NCBI GenBank assembly: GCA_023250495.1
Contig: JAHFAP010000028.1
Location: forward strand, 1 to 19,939
Length of the DNA stretch: 19,939 bases
Origin: Deltaproteobacteria bacterium
GTDB lineage: Bacteria > Desulfobacterota > Binatia > UBA9968
Reading direction: 5' to 3'
Below, piece after piece: positions 1 through 6,389 of the stretch. Under the pieces are notes generated by a model. It saw only the letters and a list, made by a program, of their open reading frames with translations. It was not told the origin of the DNA and did not search any database. Both the position numbers and the translations under genes were made by a program. Numbering within the stretch: the stretch's first letter is position 1; every line of letters starts with the position of its first letter.

Positions 1-1
1 T

Positions 2-244
2 CTCCGTGTCATCGCAAAGTACACGAAGATCCAAAGCCGGCCCACCCTTGAGGCCACCTACGACGATTACGCTCCTTATGTAAAAAAGGAACCGTCGCCC
101 TCGCCAAGTTCGGTAAAGACTGTTCTGGAGCAATTGTCAGCCAGCGATCCGCGAGCCCGCTTGGCGCGGCCTCAAGACTTCATAGACGGGAGCGTGGTTG
201 CGGAGCTGGATCGGGAGGGATTCTTCCGCCAGCTCTGGCGCTAA
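2..244 (+). CDS. C-terminal part of an ABC-transporter substrate-binding protein (NMT1/SsuA-like)
   Basis: The gene is open from the window edge and ends with TAA, giving the last 80 residues of a larger protein. The visible tail reads KYTK, then LEATYDDYAPYV, then a proline/serine-rich linker, then VLEQL, and ends PQDFIDGSVVAELDREGFF. That order (a LEATY helix, a P-P-S loop, and a closing 'D-x-x-V-x-EL-x-x-x-GF' helix) is what I associate with periplasmic substrate-binding proteins of the NMT1/THI5-like, COG0715 type, which bind small organic ligands for an ABC importer. The start, signal peptide and ligand pocket lie outside the window, so substrate cannot be judged. It seems unrelated to the dcw genes; a terminator at 387-422 separates it from them. 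The family call rests on recall of the C-terminal pattern only. Confidence 0.6.
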   Translation, partial: LRVIAKYTKIQSRPTLEATYDDYAPYVKKEPSPSPSSVKTVLEQLSASDPRARLARPQDFIDGSVVAELDREGFFRQLWR

Positions 245-386
245 AGTAGGCATTAGTGGATGGCCATAAATGGTTTCTTGCGGCTTTGACTTCGGGGTTA
301 AATCCAGATAAGTAAAATAATGGGAGCGTCAGAGTGGAGTGACACGGAGAAGCATTAACAATTTTTATTGGGAAGGATTTGCCGGC

Positions 387-422
387 AAAGAGATGCACCC
401 ATGGGGGTGCATCTCTTTTTTT
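387..422 (+). terminator. Strong intrinsic terminator hairpin in the leader of the zinc-ribbon gene
   Basis: A perfect 14-bp inverted repeat (387-400 against 405-418, arm core GAGATGCACCC) closes an ATGG loop and runs into seven Ts (416-422). It lies about 140 bases past the upstream stop codon but only 8 bases before the GGAGG ribosome site of the next gene. The bottom of its left arm is shared with a 12-bp palindrome, TTTGCCGGCAAA (378-389). No gene or RNA was recognised in 245-386. It may end transcription of the upstream transporter gene, or act as an attenuator for the downstream gene. Confidence 0.85.
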
Positions 423-442
423 AGGTTGGCGGAGGTTTGGTC

Positions 443-1171
443 TTGCGCGAGCAAATAGAGATACTGGCCTCGCTGCAGAATGTGGATCGCGGGATAAAAG
501 AGAAAAACGGAGCCAAGAAAGCGCTCGCGGAGGAAATCCGCAAGAGGGAAGAAGAGCTTGAGGTGAAGAAGAACGAGGTGGCGCAGCTCAGAGCCGAGTG
601 GGCGGAGAAAGATAAGCTCAGGCAGGAGAGGGAACATCTCTTGCAGGACGAGGGCAGAAAGGCAATGGATAAGCGGATGCGGATGAGCCGCATCAAGAAT
701 ATCAGGGAACTCCAGGCGCTCCAGCATGAGGTCGATCACATTAAGCAGGCCAACGGGCAACTCGAAGAGGAGTTGATCGGGATCCTAGAAGATCTGGAGG
801 CGCGAGCGGCCCTTCTCCGGGAAAAAGACACGGAGCTTAAAGGGCTGGAGCAGGCGTGGGGCGAAGGCAAGGGAGAATTGGAGGCGCGGGTGGCGCAGAT
901 TGACAAGGAGGTTGCGGAGACGTCCGCGTTTCGCCAAACCATCGTTGCGCAGCTCAACGGAGAGCTGATCGAACGCTACGAGCTCATCTTTTCACGCCGC
1001 GGAGGCATGGCTGTGGTGGCGGTCTCTGGGGGGATCTGCCAGGGCTGCTTCATGAACATTCCGCCCCAGCTCTGGAACGAGATCATGAAGAGCGAGAGAC
1101 TGAATCTCTGCCCCAGTTGTCATCGTATTCTCTACTACAGGCCGACAGTCCCAAGCGGCAAGCAGATCTGA
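443..1171 (+). CDS. Coiled-coil protein with C-terminal C4 zinc ribbon (CT398/CdsZ-like, zf-RING_7)
   Basis: A 242-residue cytoplasmic protein. Residues about 5-175 are strongly charged and heptad-like (EELEVKKNEVAQLRAEW and similar), predicting a long coiled-coil hairpin. The C-terminus has a zinc ribbon with C199-x2-C202 and C223-x2-C226 around IPPQLWNEI, ending in LYY. This matches the family formerly called DUF164, whose Chlamydia member CT398/CdsZ has been linked to sigma54 and type III secretion; the general function in other bacteria is not settled. Start choice: TTG at 443 sits 7 bases after GGAGG (431-435), whereas the in-frame TTG at 437 would be only 1 base after it. The RNase HI gene follows within 6 bases, so the two are probably co-transcribed. 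The molecular role here is unknown. Confidence 0.85.
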   Translation: MREQIEILASLQNVDRGIKEKNGAKKALAEEIRKREEELEVKKNEVAQLRAEWAEKDKLRQEREHLLQDEGRKAMDKRMRMSRIKNIRELQALQHEVDHIKQANGQLEEELIGILEDLEARAALLREKDTELKGLEQAWGEGKGELEARVAQIDKEVAETSAFRQTIVAQLNGELIERYELIFSRRGGMAVVAVSGGICQGCFMNIPPQLWNEIMKSERLNLCPSCHRILYYRPTVPSGKQI

Positions 1172-1176
1172 GGCCT

Positions 1177-1623
1177 ATGGCGGGCGATCCCGGAGGGGAG
1201 TGGTTGCTCATGGTGGATGGAGCGTCGCGGGGAAATCCGGGGGAAGCGGGCTGTGGCGCGGTGATTTACGGCGAGACCGGCAAAACTCTCCGAGAACTCT
1301 GCCGCTACCTGGGGCATGCGACTAATAATGTCGCCGAGTATGAGGGGCTTCTCATGGGCCTTGAGGAGGTCCTGCGGTTGGGTGGGCAGCGGCTGCGAGT
1401 CGAGAGCGATTCCCAGCTTTTGGTGCGCCAGCTCAACGGTTTGTACCGAGTCAAGGACCGAAAATTAAGCCAACTCCATCATAAGGCGCAGGGGCTGTTG
1501 CGCCAGCTCGACACGTATCGTATCATTCATGTGAGGCGCGAACAAAACCGCGTGGCCGATCGATTGGCCAATCAAGCGATCGATGACGCGAATAAAAAAG
1601 GTTTAAGGGTTAGAGACTTCTAG
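1177..1623 (+). CDS. rnhA: Ribonuclease HI family protein
   Basis: A 148-residue RNase H fold protein predicted to cut the RNA strand of RNA/DNA hybrids with divalent metal ions. The four acidic catalytic residues are in the expected places: D14 (VDGASRGNPG), E54 (NVAEYEGLL), D78 (VESDSQLLV) and D128 (RVADRLAN). The 'DGASRGNPG' form and short length fit the stand-alone RNase HI-like subgroup rather than the E. coli type. ATG 1177 has only a TGAGG 3 bases upstream; an alternative ATG at 1210 has GGAGGGG 11 bases upstream but would start just two residues before the first catalytic strand residue. The upstream zinc-ribbon stop is 6 bases away. The stop codon TAG (1621-1623) doubles as the first half of the likely -10 box of the RNase P RNA gene. 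Confidence 0.88.
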   Translation: MAGDPGGEWLLMVDGASRGNPGEAGCGAVIYGETGKTLRELCRYLGHATNNVAEYEGLLMGLEEVLRLGGQRLRVESDSQLLVRQLNGLYRVKDRKLSQLHHKAQGLLRQLDTYRIIHVRREQNRVADRLANQAIDDANKKGLRVRDF

Positions 1624-1626
1624 AAT
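1621..1626 (+). promoter_or_regulatory. Probable -10 box of the RNase P RNA gene
   Basis: TAGAAT differs from the sigma70 consensus at one base and lies 6 bases upstream of G1632, the first base of the extended P1 helix of the RNase P RNA, which is the right distance for a start there. It overlaps the stop codon of the RNase HI gene. No convincing -35 hexamer is seen 16-18 bases upstream, so the call rests on the -10 box and spacing only. Confidence 0.4.
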
Positions 1627-1631
1627 AGTCG

Positions 1632-2015
1632 GGCTAAAGTAGATCAAGCGATCGCTCCTGGCTTCTCCAACACGTGAGGCGCCGGGAGAGGAAAGTCCGG
1701 ACTCCACAGGACAGGGTGGCCGCTAACGGCGGCCCCGAGTGATCGGGGGAAAGTACCACAGAAAACATACCGCTCTCCGCCTTAGGCGGAGGGTAAGGGT
1801 GAAAAGGCGAGGTAAGAGCTCACCGGTCCGCCAGTGATGGTGGATGCTTGGCAAACCCCACCTGGAGCAAGACCAAATAGGAGGGTTGGGTCGTCCGCCC
1901 TTAGCCCTCGGGTAAGGTCGCTTGACCCTGTGAGCGATCACAGGGCAAGATGAATGATCGCTGTGGCCTCTGGTAGAGGCTATTACAGAATCCGGCTTAT
2001 CGATCTGCTTTAGCC
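1632..2015 (+). ncRNA. rnpB: RNase P RNA, bacterial class A
   Basis: About 384 nt, the usual length for a class A catalytic RNA that matures tRNA 5' ends. Conserved landmarks are present in order: GAGGAAAGTCCGGACTCC (from 1688), ACAGGGTGGCCGCTAACGGC (from 1709), the AGTACCACAGAAAACATACC block (from 1752), GGTAAGGGTGAAAAGG (from 1792), the GCAAACCCCACC...GACCAAATAGG block (1851-1881), and ACAGAATCCGGCTTAT (1985-2000), whose AATCCGG pairs with the 5' conserved region to form P4. Ends were set from P1: 1632-1645 pairs with 2002-2015 over 14 bp with one G-U pair. A T-rich run (TTGTTTTCTT) follows the 3' arm of P1 and may contribute to termination or processing. It lies between the RNase HI gene and mraZ. 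Confidence 0.95.
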
Positions 2016-2110
2016 TTGTTTTCTTCCTCGTTAAGCAGCCCACCGCCAAGTCTCCACAAAAAGTTCTACATCAACATCTTGTGATTTTGTCCGACAATCC
2101 ACTCCGGTGT

Positions 2111-2124
2111 CACAACATGTTGTG
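2111..2124. promoter_or_regulatory. 14-bp perfect palindrome, possible operator
   Basis: CACAACATGTTGTG is a perfect two-fold palindrome in the otherwise gene-free stretch between rnpB and mraZ, 52 bases upstream of the -35 box of the mraZ promoter. Its size and placement fit a dimeric regulator site. No known operator consensus was matched with confidence, and a chance palindrome cannot be excluded. Confidence 0.35.
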
Positions 2125-2175
2125 GTGCACCGCTGGGTCAGCTCACCAGAAGCTCGCCTGGCGTCAATTTTTTTA

Positions 2176-2204
2176 TTGACAGACAGGTCACGGGAAGCTA
2201 TATA
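2176..2204 (+). promoter_or_regulatory. Predicted sigma70 promoter of the dcw operon
   Basis: TTGACA (2176-2181), a perfect -35 box, is followed after 17 bases by TATATA (2199-2204), a good -10 box. A T-rich stretch (2167-2174) lies just upstream and could act as an UP-like element. Transcription would begin near 2211, so the four MraZ boxes (2216-2251) lie in the first bases of the transcript, where bound MraZ could block initiation or promoter escape. It is the best promoter seen in the window and probably drives the whole cluster. Confidence 0.75.
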
Positions 2205-2215
2205 TCGGCCCTAAG

Positions 2216-2251
2216 TGGGATAAAGTGGGATAAAATCCCATAAAGTTCCCA
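2216..2251. promoter_or_regulatory. MraZ operator: two direct and two inverted TGGGA boxes
   Basis: TGGGA occurs at 2216-2220 and 2226-2230, a 10-base period that is a TGGGN box plus a 5-base spacer, the arrangement described for the E. coli MraZ site. Two reverse-complement boxes (TCCCA) follow at 2236-2240 and 2247-2251. The inner pair forms a perfect palindrome, TGGGATAAAATCCCA (2226-2240), and the outer pair is nearly symmetric about the same centre. The site lies between the predicted transcription start and mraZ, so autoregulation is the natural reading. Confidence 0.75.
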
Positions 2252-2263
2252 GAATGTAAACCT

Positions 2264-2716
2264 ATGTTTCGTGGCAGCTTCGAGCATACTCTTGACGCTA
2301 AGGGACGGCTGAGCGTCCCGGCAAAGTTTCGCGAGGTCCTCTTAGGAAAGGGAGACGACCGCATCGTCATCACCAACTTCGTCGTCGATTCCACCCGCTG
2401 CTTGGATATTTATCCGCTCGACGAATGGCTTCGCTTTGAGGAGGAGATCAGAAAGAAACCAAGATTCGAACGCCGCATGGTTTCGTTTCAAAATTACTAC
2501 TTTGGGGGCGCCAGTGAGTGTGTCGTGGACAAGCAAGGGCGCATCCTTATCCCCCCGCTGCTGCGCCAATACTCGAATCTGAAGCGCGATGTCGTCTTAG
2601 TTTCCGCTCTCGACAAATTCCGCGTCTGGGACAAGGAGGCTTGGAAGAAGGTCTTTGCTGAGGCCGAGGACAAGTTGATGCAGGATCCTGATTTTCTCGG
2701 CGACTTGGGGCTCTAA
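2264..2716 (+). CDS. mraZ: Transcriptional regulator MraZ
   Basis: A 150-residue protein, the usual length, with two SpoVT/AbrB-type half-domains: residues about 5-50 with LDAKGRLSVP (R15) and about 80-125 with VDKQGRILIP (R93). The two D-x-K/Q-GR motifs carry the arginines used for DNA contact in the family, where a ring of subunits binds repeated boxes upstream of its own operon and represses it. This is the first gene of the dcw cluster, and the TGGGA boxes at 2216-2251 lie 12 bases before its start. No Shine-Dalgarno sequence is visible upstream of the ATG (upstream bases are AATGTAAACCT), so translation may be weak or leader-dependent. The start is fixed by the family's typical MFRG N-terminus. 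Confidence 0.96.
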   Translation: MFRGSFEHTLDAKGRLSVPAKFREVLLGKGDDRIVITNFVVDSTRCLDIYPLDEWLRFEEEIRKKPRFERRMVSFQNYYFGGASECVVDKQGRILIPPLLRQYSNLKRDVVLVSALDKFRVWDKEAWKKVFAEAEDKLMQDPDFLGDLGL

Positions 2717-2722
2717 GTCTAA

Positions 2723-2762
2723 CGGCCCGGGAGGTTGGGGAAAAGCCCACCGCTGCGGGCCG
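2723..2762 (+). other. GC-rich two-tier hairpin between mraZ and the STAS gene
   Basis: CGGCCCG (2723-2729) pairs perfectly with CGGGCCG (2756-2762), and an inner stem GG-TGGG / CCCA-CC (2733-2739 with 2746-2751, one bulged T) caps it with a GAAAAG loop. It starts 6 bases after the mraZ stop and ends next to the AAGGAG ribosome site of the next gene. There is no T-run, so it is not an intrinsic terminator; it may affect mRNA processing or stability. Confidence 0.4.
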
Positions 2763-2775
2763 AAGGAGAAAAGGA

Positions 2776-3138
2776 ATGCTGCAGCGAAAAATTATCCAAG
2801 ATGTTTCGGTGATCGATATCACCGGCGATATTGATTTTCGCGAGATGATCAGAATCAAGGATGTGATCGGCTCCTTGATTGACAGGGAACAGACCAAAGT
2901 GGTCTTGCACCTCAGGGGCGTCGATCACATCAATTATCTCAGCATCGGAGTCTTGCTTGAGCGCCTGAAGGTCCTGCGAAACTTGAATGGCGATTTGAAG
3001 CTGGCGGGGATGACTCCGTATGTCCGCGATATCTTCCGCGTCGTCGGGATGGATCAGTTTTTCGAGGACTATACAACGCTGGAAGACGCCATCGACAGTT
3101 TCGACGATGATTGGGAAGGGGATGGAACGTATCATTAA
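2776..3138 (+). CDS. STAS-domain protein (anti-anti-sigma-like), inserted between mraZ and rsmH
   Basis: A 120-residue single STAS domain: strand VSVIDITGDIDF (residues 10-21), a helix, strand KVVLHLRGVDHI (41-52), the loop-helix NYLSIGVLLERL (53-64), strand GDLKLAGM, and C-terminal helices ending in an acidic tail (FDDDWEGD). SpoIIAA-type anti-sigma antagonists bind kinase/anti-sigma partners and are switched by phosphorylation of a Ser in a DSSG loop. Here the matching loop reads N-Y-L-S, with Leu at the usual phosphoacceptor position and S56 one residue later, so classical regulation is doubtful. No partner kinase or sigma factor lies in the window. AAGGAG (2763-2768) is 7 bases before ATG, and the stop TAA overlaps the rsmH ATG by one base, so the gene is wired into the dcw operon. 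Function unknown. Confidence 0.88.
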   Translation: MLQRKIIQDVSVIDITGDIDFREMIRIKDVIGSLIDREQTKVVLHLRGVDHINYLSIGVLLERLKVLRNLNGDLKLAGMTPYVRDIFRVVGMDQFFEDYTTLEDAIDSFDDDWEGDGTYH

Positions 3139-4067
3139 TGGTGTACGCGCATGCGCCGGTGATGGCGCAGGAGGTCATGGAGCTCCTGAGGCCCGAGGCG
3201 CAGAGGAAATATCTTGATGGCACCCTAGGAGGTGGAGGGCACAGCGAGAAGATTCTCGAGCTAAGCAGCCCGGACGGGATGGTCCTGGGACTGGATTGGG
3301 ACGAAGAGGCGGTCGCGGCGGCGCGACAGCGGCTTGAGAGATTTGGCGACCGACTTGTGGTTCGGCGCGCGAATTTTCGGGAGGCGAGGGGAATCCTGCA
3401 GCAGCTCGGCTGGGGCCGAGTAGACGGTGTTCTACTAGATCTCGGCCTTTCCTCCCATCACGTCGAGTCTGCGGAGCGAGGGTTCAGCTTCCATGCGCAG
3501 GCCAGGCTCGATATGAGAATGGATCGGCGCCGCACTCTCGACGCGAGCGAGGTGGTGAACAGCTTTTCCGTTTCCGAGCTTGCGCGAATATTACGGGAAT
3601 ATGGCGAGGAGCCGCGTGCCCGCCAGATTGCCTTGGCCATCGACGCTCAGCGCAAGCGTGGCAGGATCGCGAACACGAAGGAGCTGGCACAACTCGTGGC
3701 GCGAGTTGCGGGGAGAAAGCGCGGTCGCATCCACCCGGCGACGAAGACTTTTCAGGCGTTAAGGATCGCGGTGAATCGAGAGCTGGAAAACTTGGAGGGA
3801 TTTCTGGAGGATGCTTATGAACTCCTGCGCTCCAACGGACGCATGGTTGTGATCTCCTTCCATTCGCTGGAAGATCGGCTGGTCAAGCAGGCCTTCCGAA
3901 AATGGAGTCGGAGCTGCATCTGCCCTCCCAAAACTCCCATTTGTCGTTGCGGCTGGAGCCAGCAGGTAAAGCTGCTAACTTCCAGGCCTCGTCTCCCCTC
4001 ACACGCGGAGCTTGAGCACAACCCCCGGGCCCGCTCGGCGAAGCTCCGGGCGGTAGAGCGACTGTAG
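3138..4067 (+). CDS. rsmH: 16S rRNA (cytosine-1402 N4)-methyltransferase RsmH (MraW)
   Basis: A 309-residue SAM-dependent methyltransferase that modifies C1402 in the ribosomal P site. Visible motifs are the N-terminal HAPVMAQEVMELL, the SAM loop LDGTLGGGGHSEKIL, LGLDWDEEAV, VLLDLGLSSHHVES followed by RGFSF, the inserted helical domain (LARILREYGEEPRARQIA, TKTFQALRIAVNREL), VISFHSLEDRLVK and the ending NPRARSAKLRAVER. Length fits the family. The ATG at 3138 shares its A with the TAA of the STAS gene (TAATG), suggesting translational coupling; an in-frame ATG at 3111 would add nine residues with no family support. ftsL follows after 11 bases. Confidence 0.96.
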   Translation: MVYAHAPVMAQEVMELLRPEAQRKYLDGTLGGGGHSEKILELSSPDGMVLGLDWDEEAVAAARQRLERFGDRLVVRRANFREARGILQQLGWGRVDGVLLDLGLSSHHVESAERGFSFHAQARLDMRMDRRRTLDASEVVNSFSVSELARILREYGEEPRARQIALAIDAQRKRGRIANTKELAQLVARVAGRKRGRIHPATKTFQALRIAVNRELENLEGFLEDAYELLRSNGRMVVISFHSLEDRLVKQAFRKWSRSCICPPKTPICRCGWSQQVKLLTSRPRLPSHAELEHNPRARSAKLRAVERL

Positions 4068-4078
4068 GAGAATCCGAG

Positions 4079-4426
4079 ATGGCAACAGCCCTGAGTAGAA
4101 AGATTTGGGGCCTTAGTCTCCTCAAACGGAGCCACGCCGGGCCGAGCCGCGCCTCTAGGCGCAGAAGCTCTTTCTTGCCGGTTTTGTCCCTCGGGCTTGG
4201 TTTAGTCGCCATCGCCCTGCTGCATGTCTGGCTGAGGCTGCAGGTGGTCCATCTCGGTTATATCCTTTCCACCACGAGCAAGCTGCGGAGCCAGCTGGAG
4301 CAGGAGAATCGCGAGCTCAAGGTGGAGCTGGCGACCTTAACTTCGCCGGACCGGCTGGAGGCGATCGCCCGATCCAGATTGGGAATGGTCGAGCCGGAAC
4401 GGGGTCAGGCGGTGATTTTGCCATGA
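4079..4426 (+). CDS. ftsL: Cell division protein FtsL
   Basis: A 115-residue bitopic membrane protein: basic cytoplasmic N-terminus (residues 1-31, rich in Arg/Lys), one transmembrane helix (about 32-52, LPVLSLGLGLVAIALLHVW), then a periplasmic coiled coil (about 58-92, LRSQLEQENRELKVEL) and the end DRLEAIARSRLGMVEPERGQ, the best conserved part of FtsL. In the family it bridges FtsB and FtsQ and activates FtsW/FtsI; no FtsB gene is seen here. AGGAG (4066-4070) is 8 bases before ATG. The stop overlaps the ftsI start (ATGA). Assignment rests on size, topology and position between rsmH and ftsI, since FtsL sequences diverge widely. Confidence 0.9.
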   Translation: MATALSRKIWGLSLLKRSHAGPSRASRRRSSFLPVLSLGLGLVAIALLHVWLRLQVVHLGYILSTTSKLRSQLEQENRELKVELATLTSPDRLEAIARSRLGMVEPERGQAVILP

Positions 4427-6384
4427 AGCGTTCTTTTGCTGGAATCAAATTTCGCCTCGCCCTCGCTGGGGTTTTTTTCTTACTGTTGTTTTTAGCCATC
4501 ACGGTCCGCGCCTTTCAGCTCCAGATACTTGAGGGGGAAAAGCTCAAGCGGCTGGGCGAGAGACAACATCTCAAAGAATGGATCGTCCTTCCCAAGCGAG
4601 GCACGATTCTCGATCGCTCCGGAGAGCCGCTGGCGCTGAGCCTGGAGGGACAGTCGGTCTACGCCCGCCCGCACCGCCTCAAGGAATCGCAGGCCGTGGG
4701 CCGCAGCCTAGCTCAGGCCCTGGCCATGGATCCGGCGGAGGTTATGCAGAAGCTCGCCGTGGACAAGCCGTTTGTGTGGGTGAAGCGCCAGGTGACGCCC
4801 AAAGAAGCGGAGCGGATCGAAGCCCTCAATCTCGATGGTGTCGGGATCTACTATGAGCCGAACCGCTACTATCCCCAGGGCCAGCTTGGGGGGCAGGTGA
4901 TCGGATTTGTCGGCCGGGACTCGCAGGGGCTCGAGGGCGTCGAGATGCATTACAATCACTATCTGCGCGGCGAGAGTGGTTCTTCGCTCGTCGAGCGTGA
5001 TGCCTTGGGCCGCCGGGTGCTGGTCCAGGGAGTGGAAGAGCTCCAGATCCCGCCGGGATCCGATATACAACTGACGCTGGATACTTCGATCCAGCACCTG
5101 GCCGAAAAAGAGCTAGAGGCCTCAGTGGCCAAATACCGCGCCAAGGCGGGGATCGCCGTGGTGGTGGAACCGTTCACCGGCGAGGTTTTGGCCCTGGCCA
5201 ACTACCCTTACTTCAATCCCAATAACTTCACTAGACAGTCCTCGGATCAGTGGCGCAACCGGGCGGTGACAGACAGCTTTGAGCCTGGCTCTACCTTTAA
5301 AACGATTTTGGCTGCCGCAGCGCTCGAAGAGGGAGTCGTAGGCAAAGAAGATCTATTTTATTGTGAGTATGGGAAGTACCTTTTTGCGGGAAGGATCATC
5401 CATGACGCGCATGAATACGGCTGGCTTCCCTTCTCCAAGATCATCCAGCATTCCAGCAACATCGGCGTGACCAAGGTGGCGGAAAAGCTTAACAAGGAGC
5501 GCTACTACAAGTACATCGAGAAATTTGGCTTTGGTCAGGCAACCGGTGTTGACCTGCCCGGGGAGGCGACCGGCGTGGTCCGGCCCGTGGGCAAGTGGGC
5601 CATGATCGACTTGGCCACTCATTCCTTTGGCCAGGGTATCTCGGTGACCCCGATTCAGCTTTTGATGGCCTACGGGGCGATCGCAAACGGCGGTTTTCTC
5701 ATGCGGCCCTTTTTGGTCCGCCGCGCGGTCGGTCCTGATAGCCGGGTGCTGTGGGAGAATCAGCCCCACGTCGTGCGCCGCGTCATCTCGGAAACGACGG
5801 CCCGCACGCTCACCTCAATTCTCAAAGGGGTGGTCGACGATGGGGGTACGGGAGTGATGGCCAGCATGGAGGGTTTTGAGGTCGCGGGCAAGACCGGCAC
5901 GGCCCAGAAGCCGGATCTGGTCCGCGGCGGGTATTCAGCTAAAAAGAGAGTTGCCTCTTTTATCGGTTTTGTTTCCGCCGATGATCCGCGTCTTGTTATG
6001 CTGGTTATTATCGACGAGCCGGAGGTCAATGTTTACGGTGGCACGGTTGCGGCCCCAGCGTTTCGCAACATCGCGAGCGCAAGTCTACAACGGCTCGGAG
6101 TTGTGCCCGACAAGCTTACGCCTCAGCCGATCCCGGCTGTGGCCATGCAAGAGGCGAGCCTCACGCGGCTGGAGCGCAGCAATGACCGCGGCGTGGTCCG
6201 GGAAGAGAGGGCTCTAGAGGTTCCTGACTTTATCGGCCTTAGTCTGCGCGAAGCAGTGGAGAAAGCCAGGGCGCTGAAGCTTAAGGTCGAGATGCGGGGC
6301 AACGGCTACGTGATCAAGCAGTCGCCTGCCGCTGGCGCCACCTGGGGAAGGGGCGAGATGCTGACCCTCAACCTACAGGGTTGA
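4423..6384 (+). CDS. ftsI: Septal peptidoglycan transpeptidase FtsI (PBP3) with a C-terminal PASTA domain
   Basis: A 653-residue class B penicillin-binding protein that cross-links septal peptidoglycan with FtsW. A membrane anchor lies at about residues 9-30, followed by the dimerisation module with RGTILDRSG. The transpeptidase module has the three catalytic motifs: S290-T-F-K293 (nucleophile and base), S344-S-N346 and K490-T-G492. The C-terminus (about 598-653, VPDFIGLSLREAVEKA to the end) is a single PASTA domain, seen in SpoVD/PBP2x-type proteins and some deltaproteobacterial FtsI but not in E. coli FtsI. It overlaps ftsL by 4 bases, and its stop is 5 bases before the chosen murE start. 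Confidence 0.96.
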   Translation: MKRSFAGIKFRLALAGVFFLLLFLAITVRAFQLQILEGEKLKRLGERQHLKEWIVLPKRGTILDRSGEPLALSLEGQSVYARPHRLKESQAVGRSLAQALAMDPAEVMQKLAVDKPFVWVKRQVTPKEAERIEALNLDGVGIYYEPNRYYPQGQLGGQVIGFVGRDSQGLEGVEMHYNHYLRGESGSSLVERDALGRRVLVQGVEELQIPPGSDIQLTLDTSIQHLAEKELEASVAKYRAKAGIAVVVEPFTGEVLALANYPYFNPNNFTRQSSDQWRNRAVTDSFEPGSTFKTILAAAALEEGVVGKEDLFYCEYGKYLFAGRIIHDAHEYGWLPFSKIIQHSSNIGVTKVAEKLNKERYYKYIEKFGFGQATGVDLPGEATGVVRPVGKWAMIDLATHSFGQGISVTPIQLLMAYGAIANGGFLMRPFLVRRAVGPDSRVLWENQPHVVRRVISETTARTLTSILKGVVDDGGTGVMASMEGFEVAGKTGTAQKPDLVRGGYSAKKRVASFIGFVSADDPRLVMLVIIDEPEVNVYGGTVAAPAFRNIASASLQRLGVVPDKLTPQPIPAVAMQEASLTRLERSNDRGVVREERALEVPDFIGLSLREAVEKARALKLKVEMRGNGYVIKQSPAAGATWGRGEMLTLNLQG

Positions 6385-6389
6385 TGAGG

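Noticed and set aside
286..318. TTGACT...TAAAAT considered as a promoter for the zinc-ribbon gene
   Set aside because: The spacer is 21 bases, well off the 16-18 optimum, and the alternative -10 (TAAGTA at 17 bases) is poor.
2163..2180. GTCAAT - T-run - ATTGAC considered as a terminator after rnpB
   Set aside because: The stem is only 6 bp and AT-rich, the T-run is in the loop rather than after the stem, and the right arm contains the TTGACA promoter box.
2216..2251. The mraZ leader boxes counted as another member of the junction arrays
   Set aside because: Form is similar, but the TGGGA core, 10-base period and place before mraZ fit the known MraZ site better.
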